Below the pieces are notes generated by a model. It made no database searches and was not told the origin of the DNA. It worked only from the letters and a program-made list of their open reading frames with translations. Positions 43,499-53,229 of a stretch of 64,000 bases of DNA are shown here, one piece after another. Source of the DNA: Demequina litorisediminis (GTDB lineage: Bacteria > Actinomycetota > Actinomycetes > Actinomycetales > Demequinaceae); assembly GCF_030161615.1 (NCBI RefSeq), contig NZ_BSUN01000001.1:1364001-1428000 (forward strand), read 5' to 3'. The first letter of the stretch is position 1. The number at the start of each line of letters is the position of its first letter. The position numbers were made by a program, and so were the translations under genes.

Positions 43499-45568
43499 CG
43501 TCGCGAGCCTTGCCGTCCGATGCCTCAGGGGTGTCCGACGCGTCGGCGGCATCGTCATCGGCCGCATCAGCGTCGGTGGCGCCTTCTGCGTCTGCGGCGT
43601 CCGCTGCCTCAGCCTCTGCGGCGTCCGCTGCCTCAGCCTCCGCGATGAGGTCGTCGACGTCGGTGAGCGGCTCCGCCGGAGTGGGCAATGGGCCAAGGCG
43701 AGTGTCGGTGCGGCCGCGACGAATGGTGCGAATGACGCCCGCGACCATCAGGAGCACCAGCAAGGCGGTGAAGATCGCGGCGCCTGCGGTGCCCCAGTCC
43801 GCGCGCACGCGGATGTCGAAGGTCTGCAACGGGGCAAGCCTGGTCGCCCTCGGCGGTCTCGAGCCCCACCACCACCGTGACGTTGGCGGTCGACACCGCG
43901 GACACGGGCACGAGAGCGGTGGCTTCCTGGCCACCCCTGACGGTGATCTCGGGGGAGTCCTCCACCACCAGGTTGGGAGAGTTGCTCACCAGGCGCACGG
44001 TCACCGTGACGTCCTTGTCGAGCGAGTTGACGACCGTGATGGGGATGTCACCCGAATCCGCCAGAAGGTTCAGATCGGAGCCCTCCGCAATCGCCACTCC
44101 CATGAGCGTGGCCTCCGCGCCTTCGAGCGCTGTGGCAAGTGACGACTCGCGCAACGCCTGAGCGTTCCTCCCTGCGGCCCGAACGCCGGCGACCAGGCCC
44201 GCACCCCACTCCTGCACGGCGGCGGCGGGGTTGTCGGTGACGGACGCGAGCGTGGTGAGGCTCGACAGGCGGCTGGTGAGGGTCGCGACGTCGTCGGCAG
44301 GCAGATCATTCTCGGTGTCCCGGGTGCCGGGGAGGTCCACGCTGGTGTCCAGATCAGCGGCCGATGCCGCCAGGTCCGCCATGGACACCGGAGTCACCCA
44401 CGGGGAACCCAGGAGGGTCTCGACGAGCCGCGCGCCTGCGGGGGTCACCGCGCCGTCGGCGTCGAGCGTCACGAGCGCCGCGCCGCCTTCCGTGAGGGCC
44501 GATGCCGCCACGAGGGCGCCGTCGACCGCAGGGTTGGTGGCGCCGCCCGCGACGATCTCGGACAGCACCGGGTCGGGGCTGACGATGGGAAGGTCGGAAC
44601 CCTCGGCGAGCGTCAGCGACGACCCGAGGTCCTCGACGCCCACCGTGTCGCGGCTGGCGAGCGCCGCGATGGCTCCGGCGTCTTGCGCGAGCGCGAGCGT
44701 CTCGTCGTCAAGGACCTGCACCGGGGCGATGAGCGGCATCTTGCCGGTGCTGAGGATCGACGAGCCGCTGGGCTCCGTGACCGCGAGGTCGAGGATGCTG
44801 GCACCGTCCCCGTGTGCCAGCGAGGTGAGGTCAGGGTCGCCGGAAGGAAGGCGCACCACCTCTCGTTCCAGGAGGTCGTTGTCGAACACGAGCGCGTTGG
44901 TGAGTGCGGTCGGATCGGTCGCTACGGCGACCCCGTCCAGCGCCGTTGCGTCGAGGGTCGCGGCCACGTCCTCGGCGGTGCCGTCGGCCACGGCCAACAC
45001 CGCCACGTCCAGGTTCGGGACCTCGGAGTCGACCCAGGTGGTGACAGCCGCCCCCACCTCAACCGAACCCTCGGGCGTCTCCAAGGCAAGCGAAATGCCA
45101 TAGACGCCCCAGGCATCGGCCGGAAGGTCAAGCGCCTCGTCATCGGCGGAGATGCTCATCACCTTCGCGCCGCCCGCCGCGAGGGTCTCACCCACGGGGG
45201 CCTCCTCGGCGTCCTCCGTGGAGTCCGTTGTCGCGTCCTCCTCGGCGGGCTCCTCCTCGGGAGTGAGGGCTACCTCGCGCGCATCGACTCCGGTGGGGTC
45301 TTCGAGGAAGGCGGCGACCGCATCGGTGCTGGTCAGCGGCTCACGGGTCAGCGACATCGACAGTTGAACGCCCTCGATAGGCTCCGAGCCGCTGTTACGC
45401 ACGGTCACCGACGCGTTCAGGCTCGTGGCCTGGCTCGAGCACCGCCGGGCCCACCGTGCGTAGTTCGCCGGCAAGGCCATCGGGCGCCGCGACGGCGGCG
45501 TGAGAGGGCACGAGGGTGGCGGCGACGCCGGCCATGATGGCGGCGGCCGCGCCCCAAGCGGCGCGCAT
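43491..45568 (-). CDS. DUF6049 family secreted membrane protein
   Basis: About 691 residues. Signal peptide (AWGAAAAIMAGVAATLVPSHA), a large extracellular region with beta-rich domains, one C-terminal membrane helix (AAIFTALLVLLMVAGVI) and an acidic Ala/Asp/Glu tail. It occupies the place of the Rv3909-like gene between the Nudix gene and murJ in actinobacteria; its stop overlaps the murJ start and its start overlaps the Nudix stop. A role with MurJ in wall synthesis is inferred from that linkage. Breaks near 43845 (CAGCTT) and near 45430. Confidence 0.8.
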
Positions 45569-46114
45569 CACGATCCGTTCGCGAGCAGGTCGACGGCCAC
45601 CTGGGCCATCTTGCGCTCGTTCGGGAAGGCCAGGCGTCGGCACAGGTCGTTGACGGCGATCCACTCGGCCACCTCGGCCTCCTGATCGGGGTCGTTCTCC
45701 GTCGTGATGATTCCGCCCTTGGCCTCAAGAAGATAGTGGTGGACCACCTTGTGCACGCGGCGGTCGTCGCCCGTGAACCAGTAGTCGATGACACCGATGG
45801 GGCGGATGATCTCCGCCGTGATGCCCGTCTCCTCGGCAACCTCGCGGATCGCCGCCTCCTCGGGCGTCTCCTCGCCCTCAATGTGGCCCTTCGGGAGGCA
45901 CCACTCCAGGCTTTCCGGCCCGGTTTCGGCGGCCGATGCACGCGGCAAACGCCACGCCATCGATGATCTTGAGTGCGATGCCGCCGGCCGAGGTCTCGTT
46001 CGACACCGGCAACTGAGCGGCCCGCTGTGCCGCACTCTCGCGCCGGCGCCGCAGCGCCGAACCGCCAGGAGGCGGCGGCGCCGGGAACGGACGCGGGACG
46101 GGCGGACGAGGCAT
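45568..46114 (-). CDS. Nudix hydrolase, MutT-like
   Basis: About 181 residues. The Nudix box GHIEGEETPEEAAIREVAEE plus TG follows LEWCLPK. The N-terminus has a Pro-rich stretch and an Arg-rich helix. It hydrolyses a nucleoside diphosphate linked to another group; the neighbourhood matches mutT4 of mycobacteria. One break near 45911 (AAGCTGGAG read as AAGCCTGGAG). Divergent from cca with about 120 bp between. Confidence 0.87.
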
Positions 46115-46234
46115 GCGCCAACTCTAACGAGCCGCGCCGCCGCGCTGGCGCACCGCGCCCCGGCGGCGGGCCACCGCGGCTGCCACCCCCGACGGCCGCC
46201 GCGGTGTGCCACGTGATCTGGGACGATAGGGACC

Positions 46235-47685
46235 GTGACCGCCCCCGAACGACCCTCCCTTGACGTGCTGCGCCAGCGCGCCGGACTGCTGTGGGACGCG
46301 CTTCCCCCGAGATCCTTGACCTCGCGGCACGATTCGAGGCCGCGGGGCATGAGATCGCGCTGGTCGGCGGGCCCGTGCGCGACGCCTTCCTCGGTCGTTC
46401 CAGGCTCGGACATGGACCTCACCACCTCCGCGCGCCCCGACGACACCGAGGCAATCCTCAAGACCTGGACCCGCACCACCTGGGACGTGGGACGCGACTT
46501 CGGCACCATCGGCGGACGCAAGGGTGACCTCATGGTCGAGGTCACCACCTACCGGGCAGACGAGTACGACGGCGAGACCCGCAAGCCCGTCGTCGCCTTC
46601 GGCGACTCGCTCGAAGGCGACCTCGCGCGCCGCGACTTCACCATCAACGCGATGGCCGTGAGGCTGCCGTCCAAGGAACTCGTCGACCTCCACGGCGGCC
46701 TCGAGGACCTCGCAGGCGGACTCCTGCGTACCCCCATTGAGCCGGACGTTTCCTTCGCCGACGACCCGCTGCGCATGATGCGCGCCGCCCGCTTCGCCGC
46801 GCAGGCTCGGCCTCGAGATCGAGCCCGCAACCTTCGCCGCGATGCACCGCCTCGCCGAGCGCATCTCCATCGTGTCGGCCGAGCGGGTGCGGGACGAACT
46901 CAGCAAGCTGCTGGTCGCATCGGACCCCCGCCTTGGCCTGGCAGCGCTCACCGACTCCGGCATCGCCGACCACGTCCTGCCCGAGCTTCCCGCGTTGCGG
47001 CTCGAGGTGGACGAACACCACCATCACAAGGACGTCTACGAGCACACCCTCACGGTGGTGGACCAAGCCATCGCGCTCGAGACGGGACCCGAGGGCACCG
47101 TCCCCGGCCCCGACCTGACCCTCCGCCTCGCGGCGCTGCTGCACGACATCGGCAAGCCGCCCACCAAGCGCAACGAGCCCGGCGGCGGAGTCTCGTTCCA
47201 CCACCACGAGGTGGTCGGCGCCAAGATGACACGCAAGCGCCTCAAGGAACTGCGCTTCGACAAGGACACCGTGAAGGCGGTGACCCACCTGGTCGAGATG
47301 CACCTGCGCTTCCACGGCTACGCCGACGCCCGCTGGTCCGATTCCGCGGTGCGCCGCTACGTCACCGATGCAGGCGATCAGTTGGAACGGCTGCACCGGC
47401 TCACGCGCGCCGACGTCACCACGCGCAATCGCCGCAAGGCCGAACGGTTGTCGTTCGCGTACGACGACCTCGAGCACCGCATCGCCGAGGCTCAGGGAGC
47501 AGGAGGAGATCGATTCCATCCGGCCCGACCTCGACGGCAACCAGATTCAGGCGATCCTTGGCATCGGGCCCGGCCGCGAGATCGGCATGGCGTACAAGCA
47601 TCTGCTGGAACTGCGCATGGAGCACGGCCCGCTAGGTGAAGAGCGCGCGACGGAACTGCTCAAGGAGTGGTGGGCCGCGCGGTAA
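46235..47685 (+). CDS. cca: CCA-adding tRNA nucleotidyltransferase
   Basis: About 482 residues. ALVGGPVRDAFLGR and MDLTTSARPDD (nucleotidyltransferase active site), RRDFTINAMAV and DPLRMMRAARFA, then an HD domain (AALLHDIGKPPTK, HHHEVVGAKM). It adds or repairs the 3' CCA of tRNAs, needed here since tRNA-Ala and tRNA-Ile lack an encoded CCA. Start GTG 46235. Breaks: about 46305 (one C lost), 46403, 46803 and 47490 (AGCT, +1 each). The corrected length is exact. Confidence 0.93.
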
Positions 47686-47807
47686 CCCGGCGCACCCTCG
47701 CCTCACTCCTGCCGCAAATGCGGACATTTGCGGCACCTCGTGTGTCCCCGTGCCGGATACTGGGCCACCAGGGCGCATGCGGGCTATCGGTCCCTTAGCG
47801 TGGCACC

Positions 47808-48335
47808 ATGCTGAGTCCCGTCCTGGTTTTCGTCGTCGCGATTCCCGCGCTCGCCGGGCTCGCCGCCGCGGTGTGTCTGATCCTGGTGGAACGCGGCGGA
47901 GTGCGGGCCGATGCCGTGGTGCGGCGCTACCCGCTCGCGCTCGTCACCTGGCTCATCGCCGGCCCGTTCCTGGCGGCGACCCTCTTCGGCGGTCTCGTGC
48001 TCATGCCCATGGCCGCGGCCTCCGCCGATCTCGTGTCGTTCTCGCTCGTCGCGGGCCTCGTGGCGGCATTGTGTGTCGCGGTCATCGTCTTGGGCCACAA
48101 GATGAGCCGCGGGCGGAGCAGGCGCCCATGGCTCCTTCTCTCGATCGCGTCGCCCGGCATCGTCGTGGTTCTCTATGGCTTCGTTTTGGCGGTGACGGCC
48201 ACCATGGCGCTCGAGAGCCTCGCCCTGCTCCTCGTGGCGGCCGGCTCCATCGCGAACGGGATCCTCGCCGTGCGCGTGCACGCGGTAGCGACGGCTCGTT
48301 CCCCGCAGGCTCAGACGTCGATTGACGCCGCCTGA
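47808..48335 (+). CDS. Small integral membrane protein, unknown
   Basis: 175 residues from ATG 47808 with about five hydrophobic helices (VFVVAIPALAGLAAAVCLIL, WLIAGPFLAATLFGGLVLM and others) and basic loops. No family recognised. Its 3' end overlaps the convergent MFS gene by about 25 bases. The last ten residues may be wrong, since an AGGCT near 48310 could hide an AGCT. Confidence 0.55.
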   Translation: MLSPVLVFVVAIPALAGLAAAVCLILVERGGVRADAVVRRYPLALVTWLIAGPFLAATLFGGLVLMPMAAASADLVSFSLVAGLVAALCVAVIVLGHKMSRGRSRRPWLLLSIASPGIVVVLYGFVLAVTATMALESLALLLVAAGSIANGILAVRVHAVATARSPQAQTSIDAA

Positions 48336-49608
48336 CGCGGCGCGCGGGCCCACACCAACGCCACCAGCACGTAAGCCCCCGCCACGCAGGCCATGAGCGG
48401 CGCCGAGTAGCCGTCGTCGGGCAGCGTGAATCCCGCGATGACCGCCGCCCCCACGAACGCGACGTTGTACGCCATGTCGTAGAGCGTGAATGCGCGGCCT
48501 CGGTACCGGTCATCGGTGTCGCGTTGAACGATGGTGTCGACCGCGATCTTGGCTCCCTGCACCCCGAACGACACGATGACGGCCGCCGCGAGGAGCGCCC
48601 AGGCCGCATCGGACAACGCCAGCAATACCTGGCCCGATGCGCCGACGCCGAGGCACACCAGGATCCAACTGTGGCGGGAGAAGCGGTCGCCCAGAAGCGG
48701 AGTGAGCACCGCGGCGAGGCCGAACCCCGCGGCTGCGACGGCGACCACGACTGAGAACGCGCCAAGGGCCTGCTCCGGGTGATCGGGATCACCGAGCACA
48801 TGCCGCGAAATGAGGATCGACGCGACGAACATCAGCCCGTACAGCAGGCGCTGAGCCGCCATGACCCCCAGCGCATGCCACGGCGTCACCCGCGCATGGA
48901 GGTAGCGCACGCCCTCGGCGAGGCTCGCCGGCGAGGGCGCGCAGGCGAGCACCGAGCTCTCCCGCCTCCCACGGCTGCGCCGGCCCCAGGTCTCGGTGGC
49001 CGATGCGCGTGGCGGCCACCGACGCGGCACCGAACCCCACGCACGCGCCGAGCAGGGCGGCCGAGGCGATGCCGGCATCGGACGCCTCTGGTGCCAAAAA
49101 GGTGACGATGCCGCCGATGGCGCCTCCGAAGGCCGCGGCGATGGTTCCCAGCGTGGGGAGGACGGCGTTGGCGGTGAGAAGGCTCGTGGGGCGCGACCAC
49201 GCGCGGGAGGCCGGCGGTGAGCGACGCCAGGAGGAAGCGATTCACCGAGAGCGCGAGCAGCGCCAACGCGTACAGCGTCCAGCGCGGGCCGTCGACCGCG
49301 AGCATCGCGAGAATCCCTGCGACGAGCGCCACCCGCACCACGTTGCCCACCACGAGGATGCGCTGACGCTGCCACCTGTCGATGAGGGGGCCCACGAACG
49401 GACCCACGATGGTGAAGGGCGCGAGGAGGACGGCAAACCCTGTGGCGATCGCTTCGGGGGAGGCGGCGGTGGTGGGGTCGAAGAAGAACGCGGCGGCGAT
49501 GCCCACCTGGAACATGCCGTCGCCGCCTTGCGACAACACGCGCTGGTAGGTCAGCCGCCGGAAGCCGCGCGAGTGCCACAGCGCAGCAACGTCGGAGGCC
49601 AGTGACAC
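48311..49608 (-). CDS. MFS transporter
   Basis: About 431 residues from GTG 49608 with twelve membrane segments. GFRRLTYQRVLSQGGDGMFQ, VGPLIDRWQRQRILVVGN (loop 2-3 motif) and RHVLGDPDHPEQALGAFSV fit an MFS drug/solute exporter. Two breaks, near 48921 (GAGCTC) and 49181 (GAGCTT), gain one base each. Substrate unknown. Confidence 0.8.
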
Positions 49609-49682
49609 GCCGCCAGCCTAGGGGTGTCGTCGCCACAGCGGTGGGCACTAGGTTGAGTGCGACACGATGCGAAGGGGATGTC

Positions 49683-50273
49683 ATGGGTTTCGGCGAGGCC
49701 ATCAAGAAGTGCCTGGGGTCGTACGCGACGTTTGAGGGTCGCGCGCGACGCCGCGAGTTCTGGTGGTTCTACCTGTTCATCAACCTGGTGCAGTTCGTCG
49801 CGATGATCGTTTGCTACGTGCTGATCTTTGCGGCGCTGGCGCCCATGTTCAGCCAGGTCGATGCGAACGGCGTGCTGCCGGACGATGCCTATCAGGACGT
49901 CTGGTGGTGGCTGATCGCGGTCGCGGGCGTGCTGGCGATCGGCATCGGGGTGGCGCTGTGGATTCCGTTCCTGGCCGTGTCCGCGCGGCGTCTTCACGAC
50001 ATGGGTCAGACCGGTCACTGGCTGTGGCTGAACCTGGCGAGCCTCGGCATCGTGCCGATCATCATGGCGTTCTTCGACTCGCAGCCCCACGACAACAGGT
50101 GGGGGCCCGACCCGAAGGCCTCCGAGCGGGTTCAGGCGTGGGCGCCGCAGTATCCCGCCGCGCAGGGCCAGGCGCAGGCGCAGGGCCAGCCCGGCCAGCC
50201 GGTGCAGCAGGCTCAGCCGATGCAGCAGACCCAGCCGGGCGAGCAGCCTCCCACCCCAGGCGCCTGGGGCTGA
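49683..50273 (+). CDS. DUF805 family membrane protein
   Basis: 196 residues from ATG 49683. The DUF805 domain (SYATFEGRARRREFWWFYLF, SARRLHDMGQTGHW) has about four membrane helices; a Gln/Pro-rich tail of 35 residues (QGQAQAQGQPGQPVQQ) follows. Function of the family unknown. Frame intact. Confidence 0.85.
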   Translation: MGFGEAIKKCLGSYATFEGRARRREFWWFYLFINLVQFVAMIVCYVLIFAALAPMFSQVDANGVLPDDAYQDVWWWLIAVAGVLAIGIGVALWIPFLAVSARRLHDMGQTGHWLWLNLASLGIVPIIMAFFDSQPHDNRWGPDPKASERVQAWAPQYPAAQGQAQAQGQPGQPVQQAQPMQQTQPGEQPPTPGAWG

Positions 50274-50389
50274 GTTTTCGTAGGCGTACACCGGGATCCG
50301 GCTCCCGGAGTTGATGCGCACCTATTCCCCGATCTCGCGGTGCGCGAACGGGGCGTGCGAAGCCGCATGAATCGCGGCATGGTGGGGTG

Positions 50390-51142
50390 ATGACCACTCC
50401 ACAGCGCATCGCCATCGTGGGCGGCCACGGCAAGGTCGCCCGCCTCCTCGTCCCGATTCTGGTGGGCCGCGGCCGCGAGGTCGTGCCGCTCGCCCGCTCC
50501 GAGGATCACCTCATCGCACTTGCCCGCATGGGTGCCTCGCCACGGCGTCTCGACATCGAGAGTGCCTCGGTCGACGTCTTTGCTGAGGCCTTTGAGGGCT
50601 GCGATGCGGTGGTGTTTGCCGCCGGCGGCGGTCCCGATGGCAACATCGAGCGCAAGAGGACGGTCGATCTCGAGGGATCGACCAAGTCGATCGCCGCCGC
50701 CAAGGCCGCCGGGATCACTCGATTCGTCCAGGTCAGCGCCATCGGAGTCGACCAACCGCTCCCGGCGGAGACGGAGCCGGTCTGGAAGGCGTACGTGGAG
50801 GCCAAGCGAGATGCCGACGCGGCGCTGCGGGGCTCGGGCCTCGACTGGACCATCGTCCGGCCGGGAGGCCTGACCGATGAACCGCCCACCGGCCTGGTGC
50901 GCCTTGCCGAGGAGGTCGAGCGTGCCCAGGTGACGCGCGCCGACGTCGCCCACGTGCTGGCGGACTGCCTGGATTCTCAGGCGAGCATCGGCCATCAGTG
51001 GGAGCTCGTAGGCGGCGACGTGCCTATTGCCCAGGCGCTCAGCGCCGCGACCGAGAGCCTAAGCCCGCCGTCGCATCGGCCGCTTCCCGCGGTTGATTTT
51101 GTCTCATCTGACGCCTTAGACGAGTCAAATGGATCCATTTGA
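50390..51142 (+). CDS. NAD(P)-binding oxidoreductase, NmrA/atypical SDR
   Basis: 250 residues from ATG 50390. The Rossmann motif IAIVGGHGKVARLL, DAVVFAAGGGP, RFVQVSAIGVD and TIVRPGGLTDE match atypical SDR proteins that act as NAD(P)H-dependent reductases or sensors. Substrate unknown. Frame intact. The gene ends before the ino1 terminator. Confidence 0.85.
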   Translation: MTTPQRIAIVGGHGKVARLLVPILVGRGREVVPLARSEDHLIALARMGASPRRLDIESASVDVFAEAFEGCDAVVFAAGGGPDGNIERKRTVDLEGSTKSIAAAKAAGITRFVQVSAIGVDQPLPAETEPVWKAYVEAKRDADAALRGSGLDWTIVRPGGLTDEPPTGLVRLAEEVERAQVTRADVAHVLADCLDSQASIGHQWELVGGDVPIAQALSAATESLSPPSHRPLPAVDFVSSDALDESNGSI

Positions 51143-51188
51143 CGGAAAAGGGGTGAGGGCGCGGACGGACACCTGACCCCGGACACGA

Positions 51189-51229
51189 CGAGGCCCGGAT
51201 CACCCCCACACTGGGTGATCCGGGCCTCG
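51189..51229. terminator. Terminator after ino1
   Basis: A perfect 17-bp stem, CGAGGCCCGGATCACCC (51189-51205) with GGGTGATCCGGGCCTCG (51213-51229), around a 7-base loop. It is 44 bp past the ino1 stop and can also serve the converging NmrA-like gene. Confidence 0.85.
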
Positions 51230-51272
51230 CGTCGTGCATGGGCCGTGTCGAGGCGGCCCGTTCGGGGACTCC

Positions 51273-52367
51273 TTAGCGCTCAACCTCGCCGGCGATGAAG
51301 GCCTCGAGCCTGGGCACGGCCCTTGCCGTCCTCCATCTGGACCGGCGGCGACTTCATGAAGTAGGTCGCGGCGGAGAGGATGGGGCCGCCGATGCCGCGG
51401 TCCTTGGCGATCTTCGCGGCGCGCACGGCGTCGATGATGATGCCGGCCGAGTTGGGGGAGTCCCACACCTCGAGCTTGTACTCGAGGTTCAGGGGAACCT
51501 CACCGAAGGCCGAGCCCTCGAGGCGCACGTACGCCCACTTGCGGTCGTCGAGCCAGGCGACGTAGTCCGAGGGGCCAATGTGCACGTCGCGGCCGTCCTT
51601 GATGCCACCGAGGGGGCCGGACAGGTTCGAGGTGACGGCCTGGGTCTTCGAGACCTTCTTGGACTCCAGGCGCTCGCGCTCGAGCATGTTCTTGAAGTCC
51701 ATGTTGCCGCCGACGTTCAGGTGGTACGTGCGGTCGAGGCGCACACCGCGGTCCTCGAACAGGCTTCGCCATGACGCGGTGCGTGATGGTGGCGCCGACC
51801 TGCGACTTGATGTCGTCGCCGACGATCGGGACGCCGGCAGCCTCGAACTTGGCCGCCCACTCGGGGTCGGAGGCGATGAAGACGGGCAGGGCGTTGACGA
51901 AGGCCACGCCGGCGTCGATGGCGCACTGGGCGTAGTACTTCGCGGCCTCTTCGGAGCCCACGGGGAGGTAGCAGACGAGGACGTCGGCCTCGGTGTCCTT
52001 GAGGACCTGGACCACGTCAACGGGGGCCTCGTCCGACTCGACGATGGTCTGGCGGTAGTACTTGCCAAGGCCGTCGAGGGTGACGCCGCGCTGGACCTGA
52101 ATGTCGGTCTTGGGGACGTCGCAGATCTTGATGGTGTTGTTCTCGGAGGCGAGGGTGGCCTCGACGAGGCTCCTTGCCGACCTTGAGCGAGTCGACGTCG
52201 AAGGCCGCCACGAACTCGATGTCCGAGACGTGGTAGTCACCGAACTGGACGTGCATGAGGCCCGGGACGGTCTCGTCGGCGGGGGTGTCCTTGTAGAACT
52301 CGACGCCCTGGATGAGCGACGTCGCGCAGTTGCCCACGCCGACGATCGCGACACGCAGTGAAGCCAT
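51273..52367 (-). CDS. ino1: myo-Inositol-1-phosphate synthase
   Basis: About 363 residues. Converts glucose 6-phosphate to inositol 1-phosphate, the entry to phosphatidylinositol and mycothiol. [50 protein letters not shown] and [20 protein letters not shown] are typical of the actinobacterial enzyme. Start ATG 52367 with AAGGAG. It follows padR by 13 bp in one operon, the same pair as in mycobacteria. Breaks near 51307, 51767 and 52169, all AGCT. Confidence 0.94.
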
Positions 52368-52380
52368 GCTTGATCTCTCC

Positions 52381-52968
52381 TTAGTTGTCACCCGCGGATG
52401 CGGTGTGTGGGTTCTCTCCGCGGGATGCGGAACGTTCGTTTTCGATGAGGCTTGTCGAGCCACTCGACCTCGCGCTCGACGCGCTCGAGTCCGTGCCGTT
52501 GAAGGCTCCGCCGTGTAGGCGTCGTGGCGCTCACGCACGCGCGCAAGCCCCTCCGAGATTTCCTCGAGCCTTCTCGGACAGTCGGGAGCGCCTGCCCTCG
52601 AGGATTCGCAGGCGCGTCGCGGAGTCGGTGCGCGTGAACAGCGAGAAGCGCACGTCAAAGGTTTCGTCGTCCCACGCCGATGCCGTGGAGGAGGCGAGCT
52701 CGGCGTGCAGCCGTGCCTTGCCTGCGTCGGTGAGGCGGTAGGCGATGCGGGAGCGCTTGGAGCCGGTGGAGCGGGCGTCGTTGTCGGCGTCGCCGATGAT
52801 CTCGCCGGACGCGACCATGCGCTTGAGGCACGGGTACAGCGATCCGTAGGCGAGGGCCCTGAAGGGGCCGAGTTCGCCGCCGAGGCGCTTGCGGATCTGG
52901 TAGCCGTGGAGCGGCTGCTCGGCGAGCATGCCGAGGATGGCGAGCGACAAGACGTCGGTCTTGGCCAT
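52381..52968 (-). CDS. PadR family transcriptional regulator
   Basis: About 194 residues. Winged helix: [21 protein letters not shown] and [18 protein letters not shown], then YRLTDAGKA and a C-terminal coiled helix for dimerisation. Breaks near 52450, 52505 and 52566 (AGCT, +1 each); correction brings the stop to TAA 52381, just ahead of the ino1 ribosome site. A matching palindrome lies upstream. It probably controls ino1 and itself. Confidence 0.88.
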
Positions 52969-53066
52969 GCGCTTCTCCTCGGTTCAGGGGGCCGATGCCC
53001 GGGCCGGTGAGGCCAGCCGGGCACGGTGACGCGGTGGTGCCGCGGCCATTCACCATAGCACCGCGT

Positions 53067-53083
53067 TGTATCGTGACGATACA
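53067..53083. promoter_or_regulatory. PadR operator palindrome upstream of padR-ino1
   Basis: TGTATCGTGACGATACA is a perfect palindrome (8-bp arms around one G), about 100 bp upstream of the padR start. It closely resembles PadR-family operators with ATGTATC/GATACAT half-sites. Confidence 0.8.
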
Positions 53084-53229
53084 TCGCACCGCGGTGTTTC
53101 TGGGGGCCAAGTGAGACGAATCGGTGCCCTTGAGCGTTGGATGCCATGAACCGCACCCGCCGCACCGGGTGCGTCCCCGCCGCGCCAGGCGCCCACCATG
53201 GGGCCTGCCTACTCCTTAGGGTTGACTCC

